From: Ilumatobacteraceae bacterium
GTDB lineage: Bacteria > Actinomycetota > Acidimicrobiia > Acidimicrobiales > Ilumatobacteraceae
Assembly: GCA_025464045.1 (NCBI GenBank)
Contig: JAODBQ010000562.1
Span: 1-7,243, forward strand
Direction: 5' to 3'
Length of the DNA: 7,243 nucleotides
The notes beneath the pieces were generated by a model. The model was not told the DNA's origin, did not search any database, and saw only the letters and a program-made list of their open reading frames with translations. The position numbers were made by a program, and so were the translations under genes. Below are positions 1 through 6,516 of this stretch, in pieces. Numbering within the stretch: the stretch's first letter is position 1; the number at the start of each line of letters is the position of its first letter.

Positions 1-344
1 AGTGCGTTGACCGCCTGCATGAACGCGCCGAGACCACCCTCGTCGAGGACCGTCTCGTCGCGCAGCGCCGCGGTCAGCGTGGTGATCGCATCGAGTCGTG
101 AGGCGACGAGCTCGTCGCGCATCAGCCGCTGGTACTCGTCCTCTGCCTCGGCGTCCTCGGCGAGGTGGTACGCGGGTGGGAACATCCGTCGCAGCGCCGG
201 GCCGTCGACGCCCGTCGTCAGCAGCTGCGCGAGCTCGCCGAGCAGGCGGGCGAGCAGGTCGCGTTCGCCGGCGTCGAGGTTGAGGGCGTAGCCGTCCGCC
301 ACCCGGGTGATCGGCGGCGGGGGCTGCTTGCGCTTGCGGATCAC
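1..344 (-). CDS. DUF2017 family protein, 3' end cut by the window edge
   Basis: A minus-strand frame stays open from a GTG at 344-342 to the window edge, giving 114 codons. The protein starts VIRKRKQPPPPITRVADGY and continues with the LDAGERDLLARLLGEL segment, a P-x-L-R-R-M-F-P-P-A-Y stretch and an acidic E-D-x-Y-x-x-L-M-R-D-E-L-V segment. I recognise this as the actinobacterial DUF2017 family, a soluble, mostly helical protein of unknown biochemical role. It begins 21 nt after the clpS stop on the same strand, the conserved clpS-DUF2017 order (for example Rv1331-Rv1332 in M. tuberculosis), so the two are probably co-transcribed. The GTG start is inferred from the gap and the family N-terminus; there is no strong Shine-Dalgarno sequence. 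The C-terminal part lies outside the window. Link to ClpS-dependent proteolysis is suggested by neighbourhood only. Confidence 0.85.
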   Translation of the reverse strand, partial: MIRKRKQPPPPITRVADGYALNLDAGERDLLARLLGELAQLLTTGVDGPALRRMFPPAYHLAEDAEAEDEYQRLMRDELVASRLDAITTLTAALRDETVLDEGGLGAFMQAVNA

Positions 345-365
345 GCGTGCCGCCGGGGGAGGGGC

Positions 366-659
366 CTAGACATCGTGCTGCATCGTGGCCCACAGGCCGT
401 GCTCGTGGAGACGGAACACGTCGATCTCGGCCTTCTCCTTGACACCGCTCGAGACGACCGCCCGCCCCTTCTCGTGCACGTCCAACATCAGCGACGTCGC
501 CTTCTCCAGGCTGTACCCGAACAGCTTCTGGAACACGAAGGTGACGTAGCTCATCAGGTTGATGGGGTCGTTCCACACCAGCACGATCCACGGCATGTCG
601 GGTGCGGTGGATTCGTCGTGGCGTGGCTCGTCGAGCTCGACCGGCGACGGAGTGGGCAT
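366..659 (-). CDS. clpS: ATP-dependent Clp protease adaptor protein ClpS
   Basis: The 97-residue product is the cytosolic N-degron adaptor that delivers substrates with destabilising N-terminal residues to the Clp AAA+ unfoldase and ClpP. A flexible N-terminal tail (about residues 1-22) precedes the ClpS core. The core shows W-N-D-P (N30, D31), M36, the F-Q-K-L-F-G-Y helix (43-49), A-T-x-L-M-L-D-V-H (H62) and E-K-G-R-A. N30, D31, M36 and H62 match the substrate-pocket residues known from E. coli ClpS (N34, D35, M40, H66). The open frame extends upstream to 815, but that part overlaps the divergent ctaB and has no ClpS similarity, so the ATG at 659-657 is preferred. The length matches the family. 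The gene is followed by the DUF2017 gene and is divergent from ctaB. Confidence 0.93.
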   Translation of the reverse strand: MPTPSPVELDEPRHDESTAPDMPWIVLVWNDPINLMSYVTFVFQKLFGYSLEKATSLMLDVHEKGRAVVSSGVKEKAEIDVFRLHEHGLWATMQHDV

Positions 660-665
660 CGTCCC

Positions 666-671
666 ATTCTG
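666..671 (-). promoter_or_regulatory. possible -10 element for clpS
   Basis: On the minus strand CAGAAT lies 6 nt before the clpS ATG, which would give a leaderless or near-leaderless transcript. It matches TATAAT at 4 of 6 positions but lacks the first T, and no convincing -35 hexamer sits 17 nt upstream. This is a weak candidate. Confidence 0.25.
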
Positions 672-718
672 CCCCGCTCGCGACGAGAGCTGCACCCCGC
701 CAGGGCACCCGAGCGCGC

Positions 719-748
719 TTGGTGGCGTCGGCGACGCGGTCCTACGAT
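719..748 (+). promoter_or_regulatory. candidate ctaB promoter, likely leaderless
   Basis: TTGGTG (719-724) and TACGAT (743-748) are separated by 18 nt and fit a housekeeping sigma-70-type promoter. The expected start of transcription, 7-8 nt after the -10 element, falls on the A of an in-frame ATG at 756. This suggests a leaderless ctaB mRNA, which is common in Actinobacteria. It would rule out the slightly earlier ATG at 747, whose first two bases lie inside the -10 hexamer. Confidence 0.5.
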
Positions 749-755
749 GTGGCAA

Positions 756-1697
756 ATGGCCGTCGGCGCTCGCCCACTCGTGCCGTCGCGGCTCGCGCCC
801 GGCGGCATCGTGCACGGGTCACGCCGCACCCCCACCACCGTGCTCGGTGGGTTCATCGCACTGACGAAGCCGCGGATCATCGAGCTGCTGCTGATCACGA
901 CGGTGCCGACGATGATCCTCGCCGACGGCGGCTGGCCCTCGACGCGACTCGTGCTGGTGACGTTGCTCGGCGGCACCCTCGCTGCCGGCGGCGCCAACGC
1001 CTACAACATGGTCGTCGACCGCGACATCGACCGGTTGATGCCGCGCACGCAGGGGCGGCCGCTCGTCACCGGGCTGATCGCGCCGCGTCAGGCGCTGGTG
1101 TTCGCCACCGCGCTCGAGGTGGTGGCCTTCGCCGTGCTGTGGGTCGGTGCCAACCTGCTCGCCGCGGTGCTCGCCCTCTGCGCGACGTTGTTCTACGTCT
1201 TCGTGTACACGCTCTGGCTGAAGCGCACCAGCACGCAGAACATCGTCATCGGCGGTGCGGCCGGCGCCGTCCCGGTGCTGGTCGGCTGGGCAGCCGTGCG
1301 CGACGCCGTCGATTGGACCCCGGTGGTGCTCTTCGCGGTGATGTTCCTGTGGACCCCACCGCACTTCTGGGCGCTGGCCATCCGCTACGCGGACGACTAC
1401 CGCGCCGCCGACGTCCCGATGCTCCCGGCCGTCGCCACGCCCGAGGTCACCGCCCACAAGATGGCCGCCTACACCGCCGTGATGGTGGCCGCGACACTCG
1501 TGCTGATCCCGGTCGCCGGCCTCGGTTGGGTGTACTCCGCGTCGGCGTGCGTGCTCGGAGCGCTCTTCCTGATCGGCACGATCGAGCTCGGTCGCAACCC
1601 CACCCCGCAGCGTTCGATGCGTGTCTTCGGGTACAGCATCACCTACGTCACGCTGCTGTTCGGGGCCATGACGCTCGACGTGTTCGTGCGCCGGTGA
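756..1697 (+). CDS. ctaB: protoheme IX farnesyltransferase (heme O synthase)
   Basis: This integral membrane UbiA-family prenyltransferase adds a farnesyl group to protoheme IX to give heme O, the first step toward the heme A used by the oxidase encoded next to it. The family start T-K-P-R-I-I-E-L-L-L is present. The first Asp-rich motif is N84-x-x-x-D88-R-D-I-D92, followed by K-R-T-S-T-Q161-N-I-V-I-G-G-A-A-G-A. The sequence W-T-P-P-H-F-W precedes the second Asp motif D213-D-Y-R-x-x-D219-V-P-M-L-P. Hydrophobicity suggests about nine membrane helices, and about 313 residues is normal for the family. Start codon: in-frame candidates are ATG 747, ATG 756, GTG 780 and GTG 810. None has a good Shine-Dalgarno, and 756 is chosen because a TACGAT -10 box fits a leaderless start there. 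The open frame upstream to 165 is only the shadow of clpS and DUF2017. Confidence 0.93.
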   Translation: MAVGARPLVPSRLAPGGIVHGSRRTPTTVLGGFIALTKPRIIELLLITTVPTMILADGGWPSTRLVLVTLLGGTLAAGGANAYNMVVDRDIDRLMPRTQGRPLVTGLIAPRQALVFATALEVVAFAVLWVGANLLAAVLALCATLFYVFVYTLWLKRTSTQNIVIGGAAGAVPVLVGWAAVRDAVDWTPVVLFAVMFLWTPPHFWALAIRYADDYRAADVPMLPAVATPEVTAHKMAAYTAVMVAATLVLIPVAGLGWVYSASACVLGALFLIGTIELGRNPTPQRSMRVFGYSITYVTLLFGAMTLDVFVRR

Positions 1698-1848
1698 GTG
1701 CTCCTGGGCGGGTGGCCTGCAGGGGTCGAGAGGATTTCGGTCGGCGCGACGCCCTGTGGGTAATGTCGCATCCGACAAACCTCGACCAGTCACCATCGGG
1801 CGGGCGCGCGCAGCGTCCCGAAAGCACACGAGACGAGTCCTCACGCTC
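1698..1848 (+). promoter_or_regulatory. ctaB to cta-cluster gap, possible promoter
   Basis: This 151-bp stretch separates ctaB from the tightly spaced cluster and is the only gap there large enough for a promoter. TAATGT at 1761-1766 fits the TANNNT form of a -10 box but has no good -35 partner; if used it would leave a 5' leader of roughly 75 nt. A small dyad (GTCG-GCG-CGAC, 1740-1750) and the palindrome CCTGCAGG (1716-1723) are present, but neither has a T tract, so no intrinsic terminator is called. Confidence 0.3.
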
Positions 1849-3489
1849 ATGACGACCATCGACACCCACGCAACCGGCGCTGTCGGCACAGCCGGCGACC
1901 CGGCTGCGACGGCCGGTACGTCGAGCGGCTTGGCCCAGTCCGGCATCGCCGGGTGGGTGACCACCGTCGACCACAAGCGCATCGGCCGGATGTTCTTCGG
2001 CGTCGGTCTGCTGGCAGCGCTCGGCGCCGCCGTGCTCGGCATCCTGCTGGGTATCGACCGAGCCAGCAGCTCGAGCGTGCTCGGTGCCGATTCGGTCCCG
2101 CAGGTGTTCGCCGCCTACCAGGTCGGGCTGATCTTCATCGTCCTCCTGCCGGTGCTGCTCGGGCTGGCGGTGGCGATCGTGCCGCTGCAGCTCGGCGCCC
2201 GGGCCTTGGCCTTGCCCCGGTTCGCCGCCGCCGGCTTCTGGGCGTGGCTCATCGGGTCGGCGTTGGTCATCGGCACCATCGCCGCCAACGGCGGTCCCGG
2301 AGGTGGCGACCGGCGGATGGTCGCCGGGTACCTCCTCGCCCAGGTCGTGCTCCTCGTCGGCCTGCTCGCTGCGGCGATCTCGCTCGTCGCATCGGTGCTC
2401 AGCACCCGGGCGCCCGGCATGAACATGCGCCGCGTGCCGCCGTTCAGCTTCGCCGCCCTGATCGGCGCACTCGCCTTGATCCTCGCCCTGCCGGTGCTCA
2501 TCGGCGCGCTGCTGTACAGCTTCGTCGACTACCGCTACGGCGGCACCGGGTTCGGCAGCAGCGCGGACCTGATGAGCCACATCGGCTTCGGGTTCACCCA
2601 GCCGCTCACGTTCGCGTTCGCCGTGCCAGCGTTCGGCATCGCGATCGAGGCGCTCGCCGTGGCATCGGGCAAGCGCCTGCCGATGCGCGGCACGATCTTC
2701 GCCGGCTTCGGCCTGATCGGCCTCGGCCTGTTCGGTGGCGTGATCCAGGTGCCCGCGTCGATCCGCAAGAACATCGCGGATGCATCATTCGGCACCGCGC
2801 TCGGCGACATCGTGCCGTACGCCCTCGTCAACCTGCTGCCGATCCTTGGTGCGCTGATCGTCCTCGGTGTCGGCGGGATGGCCTTGAGCAAGGGACGTCC
2901 GAGGCTCGTCGCGCCGCTCGTGTTCGGCCTGCTGGGAGCCTTGATGGTGTTCGTCGGCATGCTCGCCAACGCCGTGTACCAGATCGGCGATGCCCAACTC
3001 GGCGGCACCGTGTTCGAAGAGGGCACTCGCCTCTTCGTTGCCTACGGCGCGCTGCTCGCGGCGCTCGGCGGCATCGCGTACTGGGGGCCAAAGCTGTGGG
3101 GGCGCACGATCGCGGACATGGCGCTCGTGCCGCTGGCGCTGCTCGGCTTCATCGGCACGGTGCTGGCCGGCGGACCGCTGCTCATCGCCGGCTTCGCCAA
3201 GCAGCCCGCTGACGCGGTCGACTTCGACTACAGCGGCCCGAAGGCGCTGTGGAACGTCCTCAGCCTCGCGGGTCATGCACTCGTCGCGCTGACCGTCCTC
3301 GCCTTCGTCGGGTTGGCCGTGAAGGCGTTCACCAAGGGATCCCCCGCTGGGGACGACCCGTGGGACGGGCAGACCCTCGAATGGGCCACCAGCTCGCCGG
3401 CGCCGCTCGTCAACTTCGCCGAGCTCCACACGGTCACCTCCCCGGAGCCGTTGCTCGATCTGAAGCACAACGCCGAGAGGAGCGTCTGA
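1849..3489 (+). CDS. CtaD-like subunit I paralogue lacking heme/CuB ligands
   Basis: The 546-residue, roughly 12-helix membrane protein is homologous to cytochrome c oxidase subunit I. It keeps T-V-D41-H-K-R-I-G, the I-V-P-L-Q-L-G-A-R loop, the G-F-W helix start, T-R187-A-P-G-M, I-A-Y-W-G-P-K-L-W-G-R, and the tail D-P-W505-D-G-Q-T-L-E-W-A-T-S-S-P with L-L-D-L-K-H. By hand alignment the catalytic residues are gone. The helix-II heme a His is Y90. The D-channel Asp and Asn are A119 and A126. The H-P-E-V-Y motif reads Q251-P-L-T-F255, so both the CuB His and its cross-linking Tyr are lost. The His-His pair reads I-Q-V (299-301), and H-F-H reads G392-T-R394. It therefore should not bind hemes or CuB or reduce oxygen. 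The frame is intact and base composition matches its neighbours, so it looks like a maintained pseudoenzyme, not a decaying copy. The ATG at 1849 is chosen because an upstream in-frame GTG (1756) adds a non-homologous basic stretch. Role unknown; a structural or assembly part is inference. Confidence 0.82.
   Translation: MTTIDTHATGAVGTAGDPAATAGTSSGLAQSGIAGWVTTVDHKRIGRMFFGVGLLAALGAAVLGILLGIDRASSSSVLGADSVPQVFAAYQVGLIFIVLLPVLLGLAVAIVPLQLGARALALPRFAAAGFWAWLIGSALVIGTIAANGGPGGGDRRMVAGYLLAQVVLLVGLLAAAISLVASVLSTRAPGMNMRRVPPFSFAALIGALALILALPVLIGALLYSFVDYRYGGTGFGSSADLMSHIGFGFTQPLTFAFAVPAFGIAIEALAVASGKRLPMRGTIFAGFGLIGLGLFGGVIQVPASIRKNIADASFGTALGDIVPYALVNLLPILGALIVLGVGGMALSKGRPRLVAPLVFGLLGALMVFVGMLANAVYQIGDAQLGGTVFEEGTRLFVAYGALLAALGGIAYWGPKLWGRTIADMALVPLALLGFIGTVLAGGPLLIAGFAKQPADAVDFDYSGPKALWNVLSLAGHALVALTVLAFVGLAVKAFTKGSPAGDDPWDGQTLEWATSSPAPLVNFAELHTVTSPEPLLDLKHNAERSV
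3475..3482 (+). promoter_or_regulatory. strong ribosome binding site for the CtaE-like gene
   Basis: GAGAGGAG lies 6 nt before the ATG at 3489 and inside the last codons of the CtaD-like gene. Together with the TGATG stop/start junction it fixes the start of the downstream gene and suggests translational coupling. Confidence 0.75.
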
Positions 3490-4067
3490 TGCTCGCCATC
3501 CACTCCGGACCGGCGCCCGCGCCGCGCCGCCAGCTGTTCGTCGGCACCGCCGTTGCCTGCGCCGGGATGATCACCCTGATCGGGGGGATGCTGGCAACCT
3601 GGATGCGGTTCCGCCAGGCCACGATCACCGCCGGCAACGTGTGGGTCCCCAAGCGGATCCAGATCCCGCAGGTGTCCACCAACGTGATGCTCATCGCGTT
3701 CGTCCCGCTGTGCGTGTTCGCGCAGTGGGCCGTCTATGCCGCACGACGAGACGACCGGCCCAACACCGGCCTCGCGCTCGGGCTCACCGGGATCATGGGG
3801 CTCTCGATCATCAACGCCCAGGCGTACACGTTCAACCGCATCGCCCTGCCGGCGTCGGGTGGCGCCTACAACTCGATGTTCTACGCGATCACCGGCACGT
3901 TCACCGCCCTCGCCATCATCGGCGTCGGGTTCACCGCGGTCACCGCGTTCCGCTACCTCGGCGGCCGCAGCAGCGACCGCGAGATCATCGCTGCGCACGC
4001 CCTGTACTGGTACTCGCTCAGCGCCGTGTTCGCGGCGTTGTGGTTCGTCGTCTACGTGACGAAGTAG
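3489..4067 (+). CDS. heme-copper oxidase subunit III-like protein (CtaE family)
   Basis: The 192-residue protein has about five membrane helices and resembles the five-helix actinobacterial subunit III. The A-Q-W-A-V-Y-A-A-R-R-D-D-R stretch, the L-A-L-G-L-T segment and the F-Y-A-I-T-G-T-F segment match subunit III landmarks. Near the C-terminus A-L-Y-W-Y175-S-L-S178-A-V-F aligns with the usual A-L-Y-W-H-F-V-D-V-V-W. The conserved His and Asp there are replaced by Y175 and S178, and the usual G-F-H-G-L-H helix reads G-T-F-T-A-L. The start overlaps the upstream TGA by one base (TGATG) behind a strong GAGAGGAG, so it is probably co-translated with the CtaD-like gene. It could be the working subunit III of the CtaC/CtaD enzyme, but its loss of conserved residues parallels that of the upstream paralogue, so pairing with that protein is more likely. 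No symbol is assigned for this reason. Confidence 0.72.
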   Translation: MLAIHSGPAPAPRRQLFVGTAVACAGMITLIGGMLATWMRFRQATITAGNVWVPKRIQIPQVSTNVMLIAFVPLCVFAQWAVYAARRDDRPNTGLALGLTGIMGLSIINAQAYTFNRIALPASGGAYNSMFYAITGTFTALAIIGVGFTAVTAFRYLGGRSSDREIIAAHALYWYSLSAVFAALWFVVYVTK

Positions 4068-4080
4068 GCGGAAGAAGTCG

Positions 4081-5256
4081 ATGCTCACCACCGGATCAAA
4101 ACTCACGCTCGGCGGCACCGCCCTGTCGGTGCTCGGCGCCATCGTGTGGGGTATCACGAAGGGCGGCAGCGTCGGCTACGTCGGCGTCCTCGGCCTGACG
4201 AGCGCGGCTGCCGCGTTCCTCCTGCTGTTCGTCGTCGTCACCTACCTGCGCGATGCGAACGTGCCACCGAGCGCCCCCGACGCGCTCACCGGTTCGGCGG
4301 CCGCGCAGCCGCCGCCCACGCCGAGCATGTGGCCGGTGGTCGCGGCATTCGGCGTTGGTCTGCTCGTCGTCGGTGCGGTCACCAAGCCGATCGTGTTCAA
4401 GGCCGCCATCGTCGTGCTCGCGGCATCCGCCGTCGAGTGGATGGTCCAGGCCTGGAGCGAGCGCGCGTCGTCGGACCCGGCCTACAACGCCAGCCTGCGC
4501 AAGCGGATCATCCACCCGCTGGAGCTGCCGGTGCTCGTCGCCGTCGGCGTGGCCGTCCTGGTGTACTCGTTCTCGCGGATCATGCTCTTCCTGTCGAAGT
4601 CCGACGGTCCGTATGCGTTCATCATCGTCGGCGTGCTGATCGTCGCGTTCGCCTTCACGTTCGCGGCCCGCCCGACGCTGAAGAAGGGCGTCATCGTCGC
4701 GGTGTGCACGGTCGCCGCCCTCGGCGTCGTCAGCACCGGTGCGGTGATGGCGATCAGCGGCCAGCGCACGATCACCAAGCACCCGACGACCGCCGACGAG
4801 GACCACTCGCAATGCCTGCGCGACGCGCAGCAGGTCGCGTCGAACCCCGAGTACGAGGAGATCGAGCACCGCGCTTCGCAGCACGTCTCGGCGAAGAGCA
4901 ACCCGGCCGCGAAGGTGATCCTGGAGAACGGCCAGCTCCACGCCGAGGTGGTCGGCGCGCAGGGCCCACAGGTCACGCTCACGATCGCGCGCAGCAACCC
5001 GACCAACATCCTGTTCATCAACCGCGACAGCGGCGAGTTCCGGCTCACCGCGTACGCCGGCACCGACGTCCAGACGGTCAACGACACCCAGGTCAAGATC
5101 GAGCGACTGTCGTGCACGACACTGATCCACAAGGATGGCGAGCAGATGTTCACCGTCGCCTTCCCGAAGTCGTCGGCCGCCGCAACCCCCGACGACCCGT
5201 ACCGGCTGTTCGTGCCGGGCCTGGACGGGCAGCAGATCACGGTGTACGTGCCGTGA
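4081..5256 (+). CDS. seven-helix membrane protein with extracytoplasmic C-terminal domain (possible CtaF-like)
   Basis: The 391-residue protein has two parts. Residues 1-220 contain about seven hydrophobic helices (near 7-27, 30-53, 84-101, 103-122, 146-168, 173-192 and 198-219). The first pair resembles the small actinobacterial oxidase subunit IV (CtaF). The middle contains E-W-M-V-Q-A-W-S-E-R and R-I-I-H-P-L-E-L-P-V-L. Residues 222-391 form a polar, beta-rich domain (T-L-T-I-A-R-S-N-P-T-N-I-L-F-I-N-R-D, ending in Q-Q-I-T-V-Y-V-P) that resembles a cupredoxin fold. Where a His ligand is expected it reads E-F-R-L, and no C-x-H-x-M cluster is visible, so copper binding is unlikely. C245 and C345 could form a disulfide. 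The start follows GGAAG with 6-nt spacing, 13 nt after the previous stop. The last codons overlap an alternative GTG start of ctaC. An oxidase accessory role is inferred from context and weak similarity only. Confidence 0.6.
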   Translation: MLTTGSKLTLGGTALSVLGAIVWGITKGGSVGYVGVLGLTSAAAAFLLLFVVVTYLRDANVPPSAPDALTGSAAAQPPPTPSMWPVVAAFGVGLLVVGAVTKPIVFKAAIVVLAASAVEWMVQAWSERASSDPAYNASLRKRIIHPLELPVLVAVGVAVLVYSFSRIMLFLSKSDGPYAFIIVGVLIVAFAFTFAARPTLKKGVIVAVCTVAALGVVSTGAVMAISGQRTITKHPTTADEDHSQCLRDAQQVASNPEYEEIEHRASQHVSAKSNPAAKVILENGQLHAEVVGAQGPQVTLTIARSNPTNILFINRDSGEFRLTAYAGTDVQTVNDTQVKIERLSCTTLIHKDGEQMFTVAFPKSSAAATPDDPYRLFVPGLDGQQITVYVP

Positions 5257-5260
5257 ACCA

Positions 5261-5270
5261 CGAGACGAGG
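5261..5270 (+). promoter_or_regulatory. ribosome binding site deciding the ctaC start
   Basis: CGAGACGAGG ends 9 nt before the GTG at 5280 and supports that start. An alternative in-frame GTG at 5253 overlaps the previous stop codon as GTGA but has no purine-rich site before it. Confidence 0.5.
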
Positions 5271-5279
5271 CCGCAACAC

Positions 5280-6503
5280 GTGAAGACCGTCCGCCGTTCG
5301 CTCCGCCGTCCCGCGCTCGCGCTCGGCGGGATCGCTGCCGCGGTCGTGCTCGCCGGCTGCGCGAAGAACGCCCCGCAGGACACCTTCCGCCCCGCCGGCG
5401 AGAACGCGCGCAAGATCGACAACCTGCAGCGCCCGGTGTTCTACACCGCCGGCATCGTGCTGCTGATCGTCATCGCCGCGGTCGTGTTCGCAATGATCAA
5501 GTACCGCGATCGCGGCCAGGAGATGCCCGAGCAGACGCACGGCAAGCCGTGGCTGGAGATCCTCCTCACGATCATCCCCGCCGTCATCCTGCTGTTCGTC
5601 GGCGTGTTCACCGTGAAGACGGTGTTCGCGCTGGCGAAGGTCGACGACACGCAGTGCATCGTCAACGTCACCGGCCAGCAGTGGTGGTGGGAGTACGACT
5701 ACCCGGCGCAGGCGGGGTGCATGCCGGGTGGGATCACCACGCCGATCGTCACCAGCGGCGAGCTCGTGATCCCCGACCAGACGAAGGTGCTGCTGCACAT
5801 CACCAGCCGCGACGTCATCCACAGCTTCTGGATCCCGCGCCTCAACGGCAAGCGCGATGCGGTGCCGGGCCGCGACCAGACGCTGCGCATGGAAGCCGAC
5901 CAACCGGGCATCTACACCGGTCAGTGCACCGAGTTCTGCGGGCTCAGCCACGCGCGCATGCGCATGGCCGCGGTGAGCCTCAACGCCGACGACTTCGGGA
6001 CTTGGGTGGCCAACCAGACCAAGGCCTACGCGCCGGCCGAGAAGGACACGCTCGCGGCACAGGGCGAGACGCAGTTCATCACGAACTGCTCGCGCTGCCA
6101 CCAGGTCAACGGGCTGACCACCACCGACGCGAACGGCGTCGTCACCCCCGTGCTGGCCAACCCCGATCAGTACGAGGTGTCCGGCTCGGCGCCCAACCTC
6201 ACCGACCTGATGACCCGCACGACCTTCGCGGGGGCGACGTTCGACCTGCTCACCCCGGCGTGCCGCGAGCGCCTCTACAACGCACCGCCGGACCAGTTCG
6301 GCAAGCTGTACCTCCAGGGGGTCACACCCGAGTGCTTCAACGAAGGGGAGCTGCGCGACTGGTTGCGCAACGCGCCGGCGAAGAAGCCGATGTACTCCGC
6401 CGAGAACGAGAAGCTCGACGGCAAGTACCGCGGGATGCCCAACCTGAACCTGACCGAGAACCAGATCGATCAGCTGGTCGCCTACCTGCTCGAGCGGAAG
6501 TAG
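5280..6503 (+). CDS. ctaC: cytochrome c oxidase subunit II with fused cytochrome c domain (caa3 type)
   Basis: The 407-residue membrane-anchored subunit accepts electrons from cytochrome c or the bc complex and passes them via CuA to subunit I. The N-terminus is a lipoprotein signal: an Arg-rich start, a hydrophobic stretch and the lipobox L-A-G-C27. Two membrane helices follow (about 56-78 and 89-115), then the aromatic loop Q133-Q-W-W-W-E-Y-D-Y. The CuA ligands are complete: H181 in D-V-I-H-S-F-W, then C216-T-E218-F-C220-G-L-S-H224-A-R-M227. After the cupredoxin domain comes a class I cytochrome c domain with C270-S-R-C273-H274 and a probable distal Met, M386 (R-G-M-P-N-L; M371 is a fallback). 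The spacing from heme motif to M386 is longer than usual, and the insert holds an extra Cys pair, C328 and C352. GTG 5280 is chosen because it follows a purine-rich site and begins a normal lipoprotein signal. ctaD follows after 13 nt. Confidence 0.95.
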   Translation: MKTVRRSLRRPALALGGIAAAVVLAGCAKNAPQDTFRPAGENARKIDNLQRPVFYTAGIVLLIVIAAVVFAMIKYRDRGQEMPEQTHGKPWLEILLTIIPAVILLFVGVFTVKTVFALAKVDDTQCIVNVTGQQWWWEYDYPAQAGCMPGGITTPIVTSGELVIPDQTKVLLHITSRDVIHSFWIPRLNGKRDAVPGRDQTLRMEADQPGIYTGQCTEFCGLSHARMRMAAVSLNADDFGTWVANQTKAYAPAEKDTLAAQGETQFITNCSRCHQVNGLTTTDANGVVTPVLANPDQYEVSGSAPNLTDLMTRTTFAGATFDLLTPACRERLYNAPPDQFGKLYLQGVTPECFNEGELRDWLRNAPAKKPMYSAENEKLDGKYRGMPNLNLTENQIDQLVAYLLERK

Positions 6504-6516
6504 AGGAGCACCCCCC

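Noticed and set aside
165..755. N-terminal extension of the ctaB reading frame (about 197 extra codons).
   Set aside because: It lies antisense to DUF2017 and clpS, has Arg/His-rich low-quality composition and no similarity to CtaB; it is frame openness from high GC.
1740..1750. Small hairpin (GTCG-GCG-CGAC) after ctaB as a terminator.
   Set aside because: The stem is only 4 bp and no T tract follows, so it does not support an intrinsic terminator.
819..2042. 407-codon minus-strand frame antisense to ctaB and the start of the CtaD-like gene.
   Set aside because: Shadow frame spanning two well-supported genes and the gap between them, with no motif.
4146..5252. Upstream part of the plus-strand frame that leads into ctaC.
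   Set aside because: Arg-rich shadow of the seven-helix protein in another frame; CtaC similarity begins only with the lipoprotein signal at 5280.
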